In this document: positions 8,752 to 17,502 of the stretch, in pieces
Layout: each line of letters starts with the position of its first letter
Position numbering within the stretch: the first letter of the stretch is position 1
NCBI GenBank assembly: GCA_031549725.1
Contig: JAVBPH010000003.1
Coordinates: 35,860 to 99,859, forward strand
Length of the DNA: 64,000 bases
Direction of reading: 5' to 3'
From: UBA937 sp031549725
Lineage (GTDB): Bacteria; Spirochaetota; Spirochaetia; Treponematales; Breznakiellaceae
The notes under the pieces: generated by a model
What the model saw: the letters and a program-made list of their open reading frames with translations, nothing else
Told to the model about the DNA's origin: nothing
Database searches by the model: none
Made by a program: the position numbers and the translations under genes

Positions 8752-9558
8752 TTGAAAAAATATTATGCTGTTTTAATATACGGGTTACTTTCTGCATTTT
8801 GTTTTCCTGCCGAAAGAGGAATAATATTTACGGATAATCTGCGGATTAGAAATGCTCCGTCAATAACCGGGAAAGTTATCGGTACATGCATTGACGAGGT
8901 GGTTGTTGAACAGAATGGTATTGCAGAGATCCTTTATAAAAATAAGATTATTAATATATACGAAAAAAGCGGAACAAAAACAATGAAGGATGGCGTCTTT
9001 GATTATTGGTATAAGATATCAGATACAATGAATTGCTGGATAAATGCATATTATGTTGCATTATTTCCAATATACTTTCGTTATGCTCCTGTGTCGGGTG
9101 AAGAGGATTATAAGATAATAAGTATTGATGAAACAGGGTTAGCTCATTATCTTATACTTGATGAATATAATTCCAAAAATACAATCGAAAAATATGATTA
9201 TACCTTATACGATGAATTGTATAAAAAGATGCGGGACAATTCCTATTTGCGCCTAAGTGAATTTATTAAGGATATTAATGAAAAGCTTAAAATCGGTGAG
9301 CTGGATTTATCTTCTGAACCTGAGAAAACTAAATCATTCAGATTATATACTTTGCCGCTGTTGTATGATGTTAAAATAGCCCCGGATCTTAAATCACTTA
9401 AGGAAATTTTTGGATGGACCCGTTTTGGCGGCCGTTTTGTACAGGATTTTATGATTATTGATTTAGACAAAACCTATAGTTTAAGTGTAAATTATACAGA
9501 AGGTGAAGAACAAAAAATAATTGATATGACATATTATGTACAGCTAAGGCGAAATTAA
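8752..9558 (+). CDS. Secreted protein with SH3-like N-terminal domain, TTG start
   Basis: The likely start is TTG 8752, because AGGAG at 8738-8742 sits 9 bases upstream and the frame then opens with a signal peptide (M-K-K-Y-Y-A-V-L-I-Y-G-L-L..., ending near FCFPAERG). The mature N-terminus (FTDNLRIRNAPSITGKVIG) resembles a bacterial SH3-type domain, with W-I-N-A-Y-Y-V-A near its end. The C-terminal 150 residues are unrecognised. It resembles the SH3-like lipoprotein at 5.7 kb in layout but lacks a lipobox. Confidence 0.62.
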   Translation: MKKYYAVLIYGLLSAFCFPAERGIIFTDNLRIRNAPSITGKVIGTCIDEVVVEQNGIAEILYKNKIINIYEKSGTKTMKDGVFDYWYKISDTMNCWINAYYVALFPIYFRYAPVSGEEDYKIISIDETGLAHYLILDEYNSKNTIEKYDYTLYDELYKKMRDNSYLRLSEFIKDINEKLKIGELDLSSEPEKTKSFRLYTLPLLYDVKIAPDLKSLKEIFGWTRFGGRFVQDFMIIDLDKTYSLSVNYTEGEEQKIIDMTYYVQLRRN

Positions 9559-9648
9559 TCGTGAATGGGTTAGGTTGTGTTACACCGCAGGACGATATGA
9601 AGTTTTTTTTAAATAATGTTTGATAAAATTGAATCATAGGATGAAAAG

Positions 9649-10491
9649 ATGAAATACTGTCATGTGGATGTTTTTTCCTCAAAGCCATTAAGCGGAAACG
9701 GATTAACGGTGGTTTTTCCGGATAAAGAAATCGACGATCAAATTCTTGGAGACATTACAAAAGAGTTTAAACAATTTGAAACTGCTTTTATATATGCCAG
9801 GGAAAACGAAGCATACCCTGTCCGTATTTTCACCGTTGAAGAAGAATTGGAATTCGCCGGCCATCCGGTATTGGGAGCCGGTGCGGTGATACACAGGACT
9901 TTTTATCCTGATGATAAAATAAAAAATACAGTTATCAAAATAAAGGAAAGGAATATCACCGTCGAATCAGAAAAAATCGGAAATACCTTTTCTGTTACAA
10001 TGAATCAGGGTGTCCCGGATTTCATAAACACTATTCCTGTAAATTGTTATGCCGAAATTGCCGACTCGCTTAATTTGTCATTGAACGATATGGATGCCAA
10101 TTTTCCTCTGGAAGTTGTTTCCACGGGACTTCCGTATTTGTTAATACCCTTGAGCGGTAATATCGGAAAGTGCAAAATTACCCATTCTCATTTTGAACAA
10201 CTATTGCATAAGTTTAATGCTAAATTTGTATATGTATTTGATACAAAAAACCTTGAGTGCCGGACATGGGACAATTTTGGATTGGTGGAAGATGTGGCAA
10301 CCGGCAGCGCCGCCGGTCCCTTGTGTGCCTATTTAATCAAGTATAAAGTAAAAGAACAACACGAAAAAATAGTTTTATCCCAGGGTAAATATGTAAACAG
10401 ACCCAGTGAAATAGAATGCTGGATGACCTCCCGGGAGGTTTATATAAAAGGACATGTTTCTTTTTTTAGCCATGGCGAATTAGACCTGTAA
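9649..10491 (+). CDS. PhzF-family isomerase/epimerase
   Basis: A 280-residue PhzF-like enzyme with the two-lobed diaminopimelate-epimerase fold. The conserved block EEELEFAGHPVLGAG carries the glutamate that acts as general acid/base in PhzF, and the second lobe has the V-A-T-G-S-A-A-G-P signature. The start M-K-Y-C-H-V-D-V-F is typical. There are no phenazine genes nearby, so the substrate is unknown; most such orphan PhzF proteins are uncharacterised. Confidence 0.87.
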   Translation: MKYCHVDVFSSKPLSGNGLTVVFPDKEIDDQILGDITKEFKQFETAFIYARENEAYPVRIFTVEEELEFAGHPVLGAGAVIHRTFYPDDKIKNTVIKIKERNITVESEKIGNTFSVTMNQGVPDFINTIPVNCYAEIADSLNLSLNDMDANFPLEVVSTGLPYLLIPLSGNIGKCKITHSHFEQLLHKFNAKFVYVFDTKNLECRTWDNFGLVEDVATGSAAGPLCAYLIKYKVKEQHEKIVLSQGKYVNRPSEIECWMTSREVYIKGHVSFFSHGELDL

Positions 10492-10551
10492 AAGAATTTA
10501 CATCCGGTGGGATCTAATTTTATTATTTTTGTTACAGGAAGGAGTATGAAA

Positions 10552-11190
10552 ATGACTGATGAATCAAAATGCGGGAATTGTTATCTGTATGTATTGGATA
10601 CATTGGCCGATTGGGAAATCGGATTCATAACCGCAGAATTAACCAGCAAAAGGTATTTTGCGAAAAACAGAACATTGAATTTTCTGAAAATCGGAAATAC
10701 CCTGGAACCAATCACAACCATGGGCGGAATGGTTATTGTGCCGGATAAGGATATTATGGATATTGAATTCCAGGAAGGGGACCTGCTGATCCTGCCCGGA
10801 GCAGACACCTGGATGGATGAAAGAAATAAAAAGATTTTGGAAATTGTATCAAAGATAATTGATCAGAATGTTGCTATTGCCGCAATCTGCGGAGCTACAT
10901 TTGCTTTGACCCAGTGGGGCTTGTTAGATAATAGAACCCATACCAGTAATGATAAGGATCTTCTTAAAATGATTTGCCCTGGTTATACAGGAAGCGATCA
11001 TTATATAAATAAACCGGCAGTGACCGATGGAAATTTGATAACCGCTTCCGGTCTTGCGCCGCTGGAATTCTCTTGTGAGGTTTTTAAAAAGATTGGGGTA
11101 ATGAAGGATGATACAATAGAAGCGTGGTTTCAATTGTATACTATCAGAGATTCGAAAAGTTTTTATAATTTAATGGAATCCTTAAAGTAA
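10552..11190 (+). CDS. DJ-1/PfpI-family protein (class I glutamine amidotransferase-like)
   Basis: The family core is visible: YVLDTLADWEIGFITAEL at the start, LLILPGADTW in the middle and IAAICGATFALTQWGLLD containing the nucleophile-elbow cysteine. Members include YoaZ-like proteins with putative protease, chaperone or glyoxalase activity. AGGAAGGAG at 10536-10544 fits ATG 10552 (spacing 7) better than ATG 10546. It follows the PhzF gene after 60 bases, perhaps in one transcript. Confidence 0.83.
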   Translation: MTDESKCGNCYLYVLDTLADWEIGFITAELTSKRYFAKNRTLNFLKIGNTLEPITTMGGMVIVPDKDIMDIEFQEGDLLILPGADTWMDERNKKILEIVSKIIDQNVAIAAICGATFALTQWGLLDNRTHTSNDKDLLKMICPGYTGSDHYINKPAVTDGNLITASGLAPLEFSCEVFKKIGVMKDDTIEAWFQLYTIRDSKSFYNLMESLK

Positions 11191-11243
11191 ACAGCCGTTT
11201 ATCCCAATTCAGTACAGATAATGAAAAGCAGAGAGGTAAAAGG

Positions 11244-11570
11244 ATGGGTAAAAAACAGCCCGAAGATTATTATGAAGTTGAAATTACTGAAAAATCTGTT
11301 ACGGTAACCCATCCTGAAAGACCAACAGAGCAAATTGATTGGGATAAGATAGAAAAAATAGTCATTGTGAATACGGATGAAGGACCATTCCTGCCGGATA
11401 TCTGGCTTTTATTAATGGGCAAAGAGAAAGGCTGTTCCATTCCTCAGGGATCATCAGGATGGGATAGGGTTTACGGTATTGTATCAAAATATGAAGGGTT
11501 TAATTTTGAAAACATGATAAAATCCGCTTGCTGTACGGGAAATGCTTCTTTTGTTCTTTGGGAGAAATAA
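11244..11570 (+). CDS. Hypothetical protein, 108 aa
   Basis: A small soluble protein beginning with charged strands (YYEVEITEKSVTVTHPERP) and ending S-A-C-C-T-G-N-A-S-F-V-L-W. The tryptophan- and acid-rich middle (FLPDIWLLLMGKEKGC) recalls small uncharacterised or immunity-type proteins, but I recognise no family. It has AGAGGT upstream and follows the DJ-1/PfpI gene by 53 bases. Confidence 0.55.
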   Translation: MGKKQPEDYYEVEITEKSVTVTHPERPTEQIDWDKIEKIVIVNTDEGPFLPDIWLLLMGKEKGCSIPQGSSGWDRVYGIVSKYEGFNFENMIKSACCTGNASFVLWEK

Positions 11571-11607
11571 TATAGATGCGGATTCCCTATAAGCCTGTGT
11601 TCGGTAT

Positions 11608-12159
11608 TCAGTCTGCCGTCGGAATAATGCTGCAGTCAACCTGATCGTTATAAAACTTATGATGTTTGTTATATTCGGATTTATAGATTATATCCTTAAA
11701 ATCCATTGCCCGGTCTATTGCAAGAATTCCATCCAGATGATCAATTTCATGCTGCAATAATTCTGATTCCGCCCTTCCAAGTTTTTCCATAACATGCCGG
11801 ATTCCCTGATCGTCCTGATATTCGACGGATATACTGCTGCTTCTTTTTACTTTTACTACTAAATCAGGAAATGACATGCAATCATCCCATAATGTAAAAG
11901 ACTCTTGGCTGCGCCAAACAATATTGGGATTGATAATCACGGATGTTTCTTTTCCAAGATTTAATGCTATGATACGCCTTTTGATTCCTATTTGAATGGC
12001 GGCAATTCCCCTGCCAAATCCATGCTCTTTACGAAAATCATTTAAGGCTTGTTTCAGATCCATGATATTTTGAATTATTTCTTCATTTTGAAAGCCGTGT
12101 ACTGTTTCACATGTTTCCCGCAGGATTGGATTTCCTAAAATTAAAACACCGGAGAGCAT
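11608..12159 (-). CDS. def: Divergent peptide deformylase
   Basis: Peptide deformylase removes the formyl group from nascent proteins. The three metal-site motifs are present: GRGIAAIQIG (motif 1, normally G-x-G-x-A-A-x-Q), DDCMSFPDL (motif 2, metal-binding Cys, but the usual E-G-C-L-S is altered) and QHEIDHLDG (motif 3, HExDH). At 183 residues it has normal length. The altered motif 2 and isolated location suggest a secondary deformylase rather than the housekeeping one usually found beside fmt. It is the only minus-strand gene in the first 20 kb. Confidence 0.88.
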   Translation of the reverse strand: MLSGVLILGNPILRETCETVHGFQNEEIIQNIMDLKQALNDFRKEHGFGRGIAAIQIGIKRRIIALNLGKETSVIINPNIVWRSQESFTLWDDCMSFPDLVVKVKRSSSISVEYQDDQGIRHVMEKLGRAESELLQHEIDHLDGILAIDRAMDFKDIIYKSEYNKHHKFYNDQVDCSIIPTAD

Positions 12160-12230
12160 ATATAATTCCTTGTCAGCTGTATCTATTGTAAATCTTATAC
12201 AGGAACAATCCTAAATATTCTGGAAAACTT

Positions 12231-12377
12231 AATCAATAACCCCGCCGCAAGTAGCGTGTATGTTGGTTCTGTAAGGTAAGGACTATATGCGGGTTTCATA
12301 CATGCAAAACAATTTCTTTGTTGCTTCAAAGAATCGCCCTAAAGAGGGTGTATTAAAACCGCCGGCGAGTCAATAGG
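12231..12377 (+). repeat. Dispersed repeat element R1, long copy
   Basis: This intergenic element begins AATCAATAACCCCGCCGCAAG and contains TATGTTGGTTCTGTAAGGTA followed by a TATGCGGGTTTCATAC block. All of these recur, inverted, at 45279-45442. Its far end (TATTAAAACC then GCCGGCGAGTCAATAGG) matches the right ends of the other copies. It fills most of the gap between the deformylase and C45-like genes. Confidence 0.6.
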
Positions 12378-12487
12378 AAGGTATATTCAACAGGATAAGA
12401 TTTTTGTGTGCCGGGGATTGATTGTCCCGCTGTTAAACAAAGTATTGTCCAAATATCAAAAAATATTTTTATTCATAAGATTCATTG

Positions 12488-12515
12488 TTGACATTAATTT
12501 TTATACTCCCATAAT
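12488..12515 (+). promoter_or_regulatory. Sigma-70-type promoter for the C45-like hydrolase gene
   Basis: TTGACA at 12488-12493 and CATAAT at 12510-12515 are spaced by 16 bases, 21 bases ahead of ATG 12536. The Shine-Dalgarno AAGGGGGA at 12524-12531 follows, giving a very short leader. Confidence 0.55.
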
Positions 12516-12535
12516 TGAAAATCAAGGGGGAGAAA

Positions 12536-13591
12536 ATGTACCATCCTAGATTTTCAGGAAAACATTATGACATGGGATTAAAGTTTGGAAACATAATAAA
12601 AAAATCCAATTATACATTTCCTATTGAACTCGATGGTTTCCAGCTTGACCATGGTAAAAAAAGCGGTATTTTGCTGAGGCAATATTTCCCTGAAGCGGTA
12701 GATGAGATTAAGGGGATAACAGATGCTCTTGGGGTTGATAATGAAATCTTTACAGCATGGATGATGTGTATGGGATGTTGTATGTATAACCTGGATGCAG
12801 AGCAAAATATAGAAGTGAGGGGTTGTACCGTATTTAGTTTTGAACAAAATGGAGAAATCTTTTATGGCAGGAATAATGACCTGCCGCCGTTTTTAAAAAA
12901 GGCAAGTAAGAGTATTTTATATAAACCGGAAAGCGGAAATAATTTTATCCTGAATACATCTTCTTTTATAAATGGCGAAGAGGGGATTAATAATTTTGGG
13001 TTAACCGCTGCCATGACATTTGTGATGCCAAAATTAGAAGAAATAAGACCGGGATTTAATTCTGTTTTTATTGTCCGGTATCTGCTGGAAAAGTGTAAAA
13101 ACACCGAGGAAGGAGTAAGGGCTTTACATGAAATCCCCATAGCATCCAGCTGCAATATATTGCTGGCAGACACAACCGGGAAAATGGTAGTAGCTGAATG
13201 CAATCCCTCGAAAATACATATCCGGAATCCTGAAATTAATAGAAACAACAGAAAATTCATAATATCGGTAAATCATTTTATCTCCGAAGAAATGAGGAAA
13301 CATGACGCAAGTTCCGGCAATGGGGAATATCTTTCTGCGGAACGATACAAAACAGTTTATGAAGCTTTAATGAATCAGGAATCAGATAATGGTATCGATC
13401 TGTCCAGGAACATACTGACTGGAAATTATGGGTTTATATGCCAATACAAAAAAGAATTATACTTTGATACTTTATGGTCCTCTGTTTTTGATTTGAAAAA
13501 AGGTGAAGTATTCCGGGCCGAAGGAAATCCCTCCCATTCGAATTATGTTAAAGATGATAGATATATGAAGTTCATAAAAGATGCTAGGTGA
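12536..13591 (+). CDS. C45-family (acyl-CoA:6-APA acyltransferase-like) amidohydrolase
   Basis: A 351-residue member of the autoproteolytic Ntn-hydrolase group related to penicillin acyltransferase. After an N-terminal helical region (SGKHYDMGLKFG), the likely nucleophile cysteine is in V-R-G-C-T-V-F-S-F, followed by the typical FYGRNNDLPP (asparagine and aspartate of the C45 pocket) and INNFGLTAAMTFV. Such enzymes cleave linear amides; the N-terminal part would be removed by self-cleavage before the Cys. ATG 12536 is preferred over TTG 12515 because of the strong Shine-Dalgarno. Substrate unknown. Confidence 0.8.
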   Translation: MYHPRFSGKHYDMGLKFGNIIKKSNYTFPIELDGFQLDHGKKSGILLRQYFPEAVDEIKGITDALGVDNEIFTAWMMCMGCCMYNLDAEQNIEVRGCTVFSFEQNGEIFYGRNNDLPPFLKKASKSILYKPESGNNFILNTSSFINGEEGINNFGLTAAMTFVMPKLEEIRPGFNSVFIVRYLLEKCKNTEEGVRALHEIPIASSCNILLADTTGKMVVAECNPSKIHIRNPEINRNNRKFIISVNHFISEEMRKHDASSGNGEYLSAERYKTVYEALMNQESDNGIDLSRNILTGNYGFICQYKKELYFDTLWSSVFDLKKGEVFRAEGNPSHSNYVKDDRYMKFIKDAR

Positions 13592-13675
13592 GCAGCTGTT
13601 TAACCGGAAAAGCGCTAAGCGTTTTTGTTGAAGTTTCTTTTGTGGTGTATTAACATTAATTATAGAGGTAAAAAT

Positions 13676-14251
13676 ATGGCGCGCAGATTAAAATTGCAGA
13701 TGCAGACAACCATTGACGGGTTTGTGGCAGGACAAAACGGGGAAATGGATTGGGTGTCCTTTTTGTGGACGGAGGATATCAAACAATATGTAACCAGATT
13801 AACCGAATCCGTGGATACAATCATTTTAGGCAGGAAACTTGCCGAAGGATTTATTCCGCATTGGGCTGGGGTTGCTGCGGATAGCGGTAATCCTGAGCAA
13901 GCCGCAGGGGAAAAATTTTCTGCTACGCAAAAAGTGGTTTTCACCAAAACACTTGGTAAGTCTGAATGGGAAAATACGCTTTTGGCAAAAGGTAACATGG
14001 CTGATGAGGTTATTAAGCTTAAAAATCAAAAGGGAAAAGATATCATTGCTTACGGTGGTGTTTCATTTGCTTCGGCGCTTGTTAAACAAGGATTGATAGA
14101 TGAGTATCATTTGTTTGTCAATCAGGCTGCGATAGGAAAGGGCTTATCTATTTTTAAGGAACTTACCGAAAGGTTGAATTTAACATTAATTAAAGCTCTT
14201 CCTTTTGATTGCGGAATTGTGGTGCTGCACTATGAGCCGGATAAGAATTGA
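13676..14251 (+). CDS. RibD C-terminal / dihydrofolate reductase-like protein
   Basis: About 191 residues with the RibD-C/DHFR-like fold, as in YwjB/YyaP proteins. Diagnostic are LKLQMQTTIDGFVAGQNGEM at the N-terminus, TIILGRKLAEGF (NADPH-binding) and the terminal IIAYGGVSFASALVKQGLID. These proteins are assumed to be NAD(P)H-dependent reductases of unknown substrate. ATG 13676 with AGAGG upstream is chosen over an upstream TTG. Confidence 0.85.
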   Translation: MARRLKLQMQTTIDGFVAGQNGEMDWVSFLWTEDIKQYVTRLTESVDTIILGRKLAEGFIPHWAGVAADSGNPEQAAGEKFSATQKVVFTKTLGKSEWENTLLAKGNMADEVIKLKNQKGKDIIAYGGVSFASALVKQGLIDEYHLFVNQAAIGKGLSIFKELTERLNLTLIKALPFDCGIVVLHYEPDKN

Positions 14252-14704
14252 ACAATAGATATTGTAAAAGATATCTGGACTTCGTCCGGCAATACAATAA
14301 ATACCAAAAACGCCGGATAGCAAACATGTCAATTTGTTTATAGAATTCATTTCATAAATTGGCTGCCAAAAAAATATCTTTCCTCACAGGTGGTTTCGAG
14401 AACCTCAGCCACCGGGAATCTCCGGTCCCTGAGGCTGCTTGTGCTTAGGCCCCCGGAACATCGATGGGGCTGCAAAAGAAATAAGTATTTATGAAATGAC
14501 CTCCAGTAATTGCTGATTAATCCCGGCGGAATGTTCCTTGAGGAATCTTTGAAAAGAGATAATCCAATTCCTTTGGATCAATTAAAAAATCAACGGTACT
14601 GTAATATTTTCTCATTCATCTGTTTCGTTTCAAAACGTAATAGACAAAACTGATTAAAATGATTATGAAGGAGCTGGAAAGAGAATGATATGGGGGGATA
14701 TGTT
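14252..14704. other. Intergenic region with one strong hairpin at 14403-14434
   Basis: This 450-base gap has no gene. Bases 14403-14415 (CCTCAGCCACCGG) pair with 14422-14434 (CCGGTCCCTGAGG), broken only by a 2-base internal mismatch, around the loop GAATCT. No T-run follows, so it is not a classic terminator. The rest is AT-rich and probably holds the promoter of the DinB-like gene. Confidence 0.45.
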
Positions 14705-15181
14705 ATGGCAATTGATACAAAACTGTATGAAAAGAGTATCGAAGATTTTTATGCAGTAATGGAACAAAATAAGGACCTGGCGGAAATAAGACTATCAGAT
14801 GATAAATGGACATTAAAAGAGATGGTAGGCCATTTAATTGATTCCGCCTCAAATAACCATCAGAGATTTATAAGATTGCAGATAAATGAAAGATTGACAT
14901 TTCCTGCTTATGACGCGGAGGAATGGAAGGATAAGACAAAAATACAGGGATATGATTTTTTGAAATTGATAAATCTCTGGAAGGGATATAACTATTATCT
15001 GATTCATTTGGTAAACAATATTGAAGGAAAAAAATTGGCAAATGTATGGGAAACAGACAACGGTCCGGTAACCCTAGGGTTTCTCATTGAGGACTATTTC
15101 GGGGGCCACCTGGGTTGGCATGTAGAATTATACAACAACAGAATAGTAGAAATAAGAAAACAAAGCAAAATTGGCATATAA
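14705..15181 (+). CDS. DinB/YfiT-like four-helix protein
   Basis: About 158 residues, predicted four-helix DinB-superfamily protein. Three histidines that bind metal in this family are visible: the one in MVGHLIDSASNNHQRF and those in GGHLGWHVELY. DinB-like proteins include thiol transferases (bacillithiol- or mycothiol-dependent) and uncharacterised metalloproteins. ATG 14690 is an alternative start; GGGGGA immediately before ATG 14705 favours the shorter form. Confidence 0.78.
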   Translation: MAIDTKLYEKSIEDFYAVMEQNKDLAEIRLSDDKWTLKEMVGHLIDSASNNHQRFIRLQINERLTFPAYDAEEWKDKTKIQGYDFLKLINLWKGYNYYLIHLVNNIEGKKLANVWETDNGPVTLGFLIEDYFGGHLGWHVELYNNRIVEIRKQSKIGI

Positions 15182-15196
15182 GATTATCACAGCGTG

Positions 15197-15344
15197 TGCG
15201 GTATGTTCCATGCCGCAGGTAATACGGTATGGGTCCGGAAGCGCAAGGGATAGGAGTGGAAAGCCCGGAGACCCTGGACCACAGGTCCAGGGTTGAGGAC
15301 TTGGAACGGATAGCCCGGTCCGGCCGCAGGCCGGATGCGCCCTT
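15197..15344 (+). ncRNA. Candidate structured RNA or structured intergenic element
   Basis: Three near-perfect hairpins are packed into 150 bases. 15197-15205 pairs with 15209-15217 (9 bp with one wobble, TTC loop). 15272-15280 pairs with 15284-15292 (CCCTGGACC / GGTCCAGGG, ACA loop). 15319-15325 pairs with 15329-15335 (TCCGGCC / GGCCGGA, GCA loop). The unpaired linkers carry a repeated core, GGAAAGCCCGG and GGATAGCCCGG. It is far more GC-rich than its surroundings and lies 150 bases upstream of pntC. It resembles recurrent intergenic elements of other bacteria but I cannot name it. Strand is assumed from the linker motifs. Confidence 0.5.
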
Positions 15345-15495
15345 CATATTCGGGTAGATTATTTTATGAGACCTGCGGGGCGGTTATCTTAATTAAAATT
15401 ATGGAATATGACATAATATAAAACGGTTTAATAGTGAAATTATTTGGGGTTTCCAATGTTATATATATTTGATTGTTTATGGTAAAGGATGGATT

Positions 15496-17352
15496 ATGAT
15501 ACGGCAGGCAATCATTATGGGGGCGGGGCTGGGGTCCCGGCTGAACGATAAGACGGCTCAAATGCCCAAGGGGTTTCTGGAGATAGAACAAATTCCTATG
15601 GTGGAATGGTCGGTGAGAAAACTGATTGCTGCGGGGGTTGAGGAAATTATCATCGGGACCGGGCACTGCGCGGAATGGTACCAGCGGCTGGCACAGAAAT
15701 ATTCCTGTATTACCCTGGTACATAACGGTAATTATGCATCCACCGGCAGTATGGGTACCCTGGCGCTTTGTGCGGAAAAGGCTTATGGGCCGGTGCTGGT
15801 GCTGGAATCGGACCTTATTTATGATGATATCGGGCTCTTTGTGCTGATTAATGAACAGCGGGAAAATGTGATCCTGGCTTCGGGAAAAACCAATTCCGGG
15901 GATGAGGTATACCTGGAAACGGATGATCAGCGCCGTCTTTTGGGGCATTCTAAAAAGAAGGATGACCTGGGATCGGTTTATGCGGAACTGGTGGGGATTA
16001 CCCGGCTGGGAAAGGAAGCATTGGATGCGATGGTCGCGTTCTGCAGGGAACATCTGGCGGATCAGCCTAAAATGGAATATGAAGCGGCCATGACCGGTGT
16101 TTCCAGGGCTGCCCTGGCGGGGAAACTGCGGGAAAATTGTATCATTGGGGTCCGGAAGGTTGAACATTACGTGTGGCGGGAAGTGGACGATGAAAGCCAT
16201 TACAAAATGGCATCGGAACATATTTTCCCCCGGATAGTGGAAAATGAAAGTCTGCGGAATGTCCGCCGGGAGGTGCTGCTGAATCCGGGGCCGGCTACTA
16301 CCACGGACAGTGTTAAATATGCCCAGGTATGTGCGGACATCTGTCCCAGGGAAAAGGAATTCGGGGAGGTGATGCGCTGGATCAGCCGGGAGCTTTCCGC
16401 TTTTGTGGGTCGTCCCGGGGAAGTGGAAACCGTCCTTTTCGGAGGATCCGGAACCGCCGCTGACGAGGTGATGATTTCATCCTGCGTTCCTGCGGGGGCC
16501 AGGCTGCTGATCCTGGATAACGGTGCCTACGGTGACCGGTTTGCCAGGATCGCATCATCCTATGGGATTCCCCATGATGTGGTGAAAAGTTCCAGCCATG
16601 ATTTGCCGGATGTGCCCGGGCTAAAGAAGCAGCTCCTGGACGGGGGCTACACCCACTTTGCTTTGGTTTACCATGAAACGACCACGGGGCTTCTTAATCC
16701 GGTGCCGGAACTCTGCCGGTTCTGTAAGGAACATCAGATTACCACCATTGTGGATGCGGTAAGCGCCTTTGCGGCTGTCCCTATCGATATGGAACGGGAC
16801 GGTATTGATTTTATGGCTTCCACTTCAAATAAAAATATCCAGGGTATGGCCGGGGTGGCCTTTGTGTTCTGCCGGAAGGCAGCCCTGGAAAAAATCAAGG
16901 ATTATCCGCTGCGGAGTTTCTACCTGAATCTCTGGGAACAATATGCCTATTTTGCCAAGACCGGCCAGACCCGGTTTACCCCGCCGGTCCAGATTATGTA
17001 TGCCCTGAGGCAGGCGATCATCGAAACAAAAATTGAAACGATACAGAAGCGGTACGACCGGTATGGGGCCTGCTGGGAAATCCTGGTCCGGGAGATAAAG
17101 AAGATGGGGCTTTCCATGCTGGTTCCTGAACATGCCCAGTCAAAACTGATCACCGCCATCATCGAACCGGATTCTTCCCGGTACAATTTTGACGAACTCC
17201 ATGACATGGCCCGCCGGTTTGGATTTACTATTTATCCGGGTAAGCTTTCGGATGCCAATACATTCAGGATTGCAAACATCGGGGATATCCAGCCAAGGGA
17301 AATGGAAGCCTTTGTCGTATTGCTTAAGAAGTATATGGAAGGAATCCTCTGA
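15496..17352 (+). CDS. pntC: PntC-AEPT fusion: phosphonate cytidylyltransferase and 2-aminoethylphosphonate-pyruvate transaminase
   Basis: A bifunctional 618-residue enzyme. Residues 1 to about 255 are a nucleotidyltransferase (IIMGAGLGSRLNDKTAQMPK, with the G-x-G-x-R and conserved Lys of the NTP-binding loop). The remainder is a fold-type I aminotransferase of the AEP transaminase family: LLNPGPATTTDSVKYAQ at its start and PLP lysine K446 in STSNKNIQGMAGVAF. The AEPT part converts phosphonoacetaldehyde to 2-aminoethylphosphonate, and the PntC part activates AEP as CMP-AEP for transfer to a glycan or lipid. The same fusion is described from Treponema denticola. Start 15496 follows an AAAGGA motif. 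The other pathway genes are at 1.3-3.7 kb. Confidence 0.93.
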   Translation: MIRQAIIMGAGLGSRLNDKTAQMPKGFLEIEQIPMVEWSVRKLIAAGVEEIIIGTGHCAEWYQRLAQKYSCITLVHNGNYASTGSMGTLALCAEKAYGPVLVLESDLIYDDIGLFVLINEQRENVILASGKTNSGDEVYLETDDQRRLLGHSKKKDDLGSVYAELVGITRLGKEALDAMVAFCREHLADQPKMEYEAAMTGVSRAALAGKLRENCIIGVRKVEHYVWREVDDESHYKMASEHIFPRIVENESLRNVRREVLLNPGPATTTDSVKYAQVCADICPREKEFGEVMRWISRELSAFVGRPGEVETVLFGGSGTAADEVMISSCVPAGARLLILDNGAYGDRFARIASSYGIPHDVVKSSSHDLPDVPGLKKQLLDGGYTHFALVYHETTTGLLNPVPELCRFCKEHQITTIVDAVSAFAAVPIDMERDGIDFMASTSNKNIQGMAGVAFVFCRKAALEKIKDYPLRSFYLNLWEQYAYFAKTGQTRFTPPVQIMYALRQAIIETKIETIQKRYDRYGACWEILVREIKKMGLSMLVPEHAQSKLITAIIEPDSSRYNFDELHDMARRFGFTIYPGKLSDANTFRIANIGDIQPREMEAFVVLLKKYMEGIL

Positions 17353-17359
17353 TAATGAA

Positions 17360-17440
17360 CCCGGGAACGGTATTCCCGGGGTTGATCGGAAATATATTAT
17401 GGGCACCTCTAAAAACCCGGTCAGATTTTTAGAGGTGCCC
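17360..17440 (+). terminator. Two tandem hairpins after pntC
   Basis: CCCGGGAA (17360-17367) pairs with TTCCCGGG (17373-17380). Then GGGCACCTCTAAAAA (17401-17415) pairs perfectly with TTTTTAGAGGTGCCC (17426-17440). The second, 15-bp stem starts 50 bases behind the stop codon and probably ends the transcript. Confidence 0.5.
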
Positions 17441-17502
17441 CCGGAGAAATTTTTATTTCTTTAATCTATAACGAAATAAAAAAGTTTCTCCATGGTACAT
17501 CT

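Noticed and set aside
9571..9577. GTTAGGT, a possible integron core site behind the SH3-like gene
   Set aside because: There is no matching R-Y-Y-Y-A-A-C box and no folded spacer upstream; the preceding bases are coding.
15364..16221. Long minus-strand frame (285 aa) opposite pntC
   Set aside because: It lies wholly over a well-supported enzyme domain, has a composition typical of an antisense shadow and lacks a ribosome-binding site.
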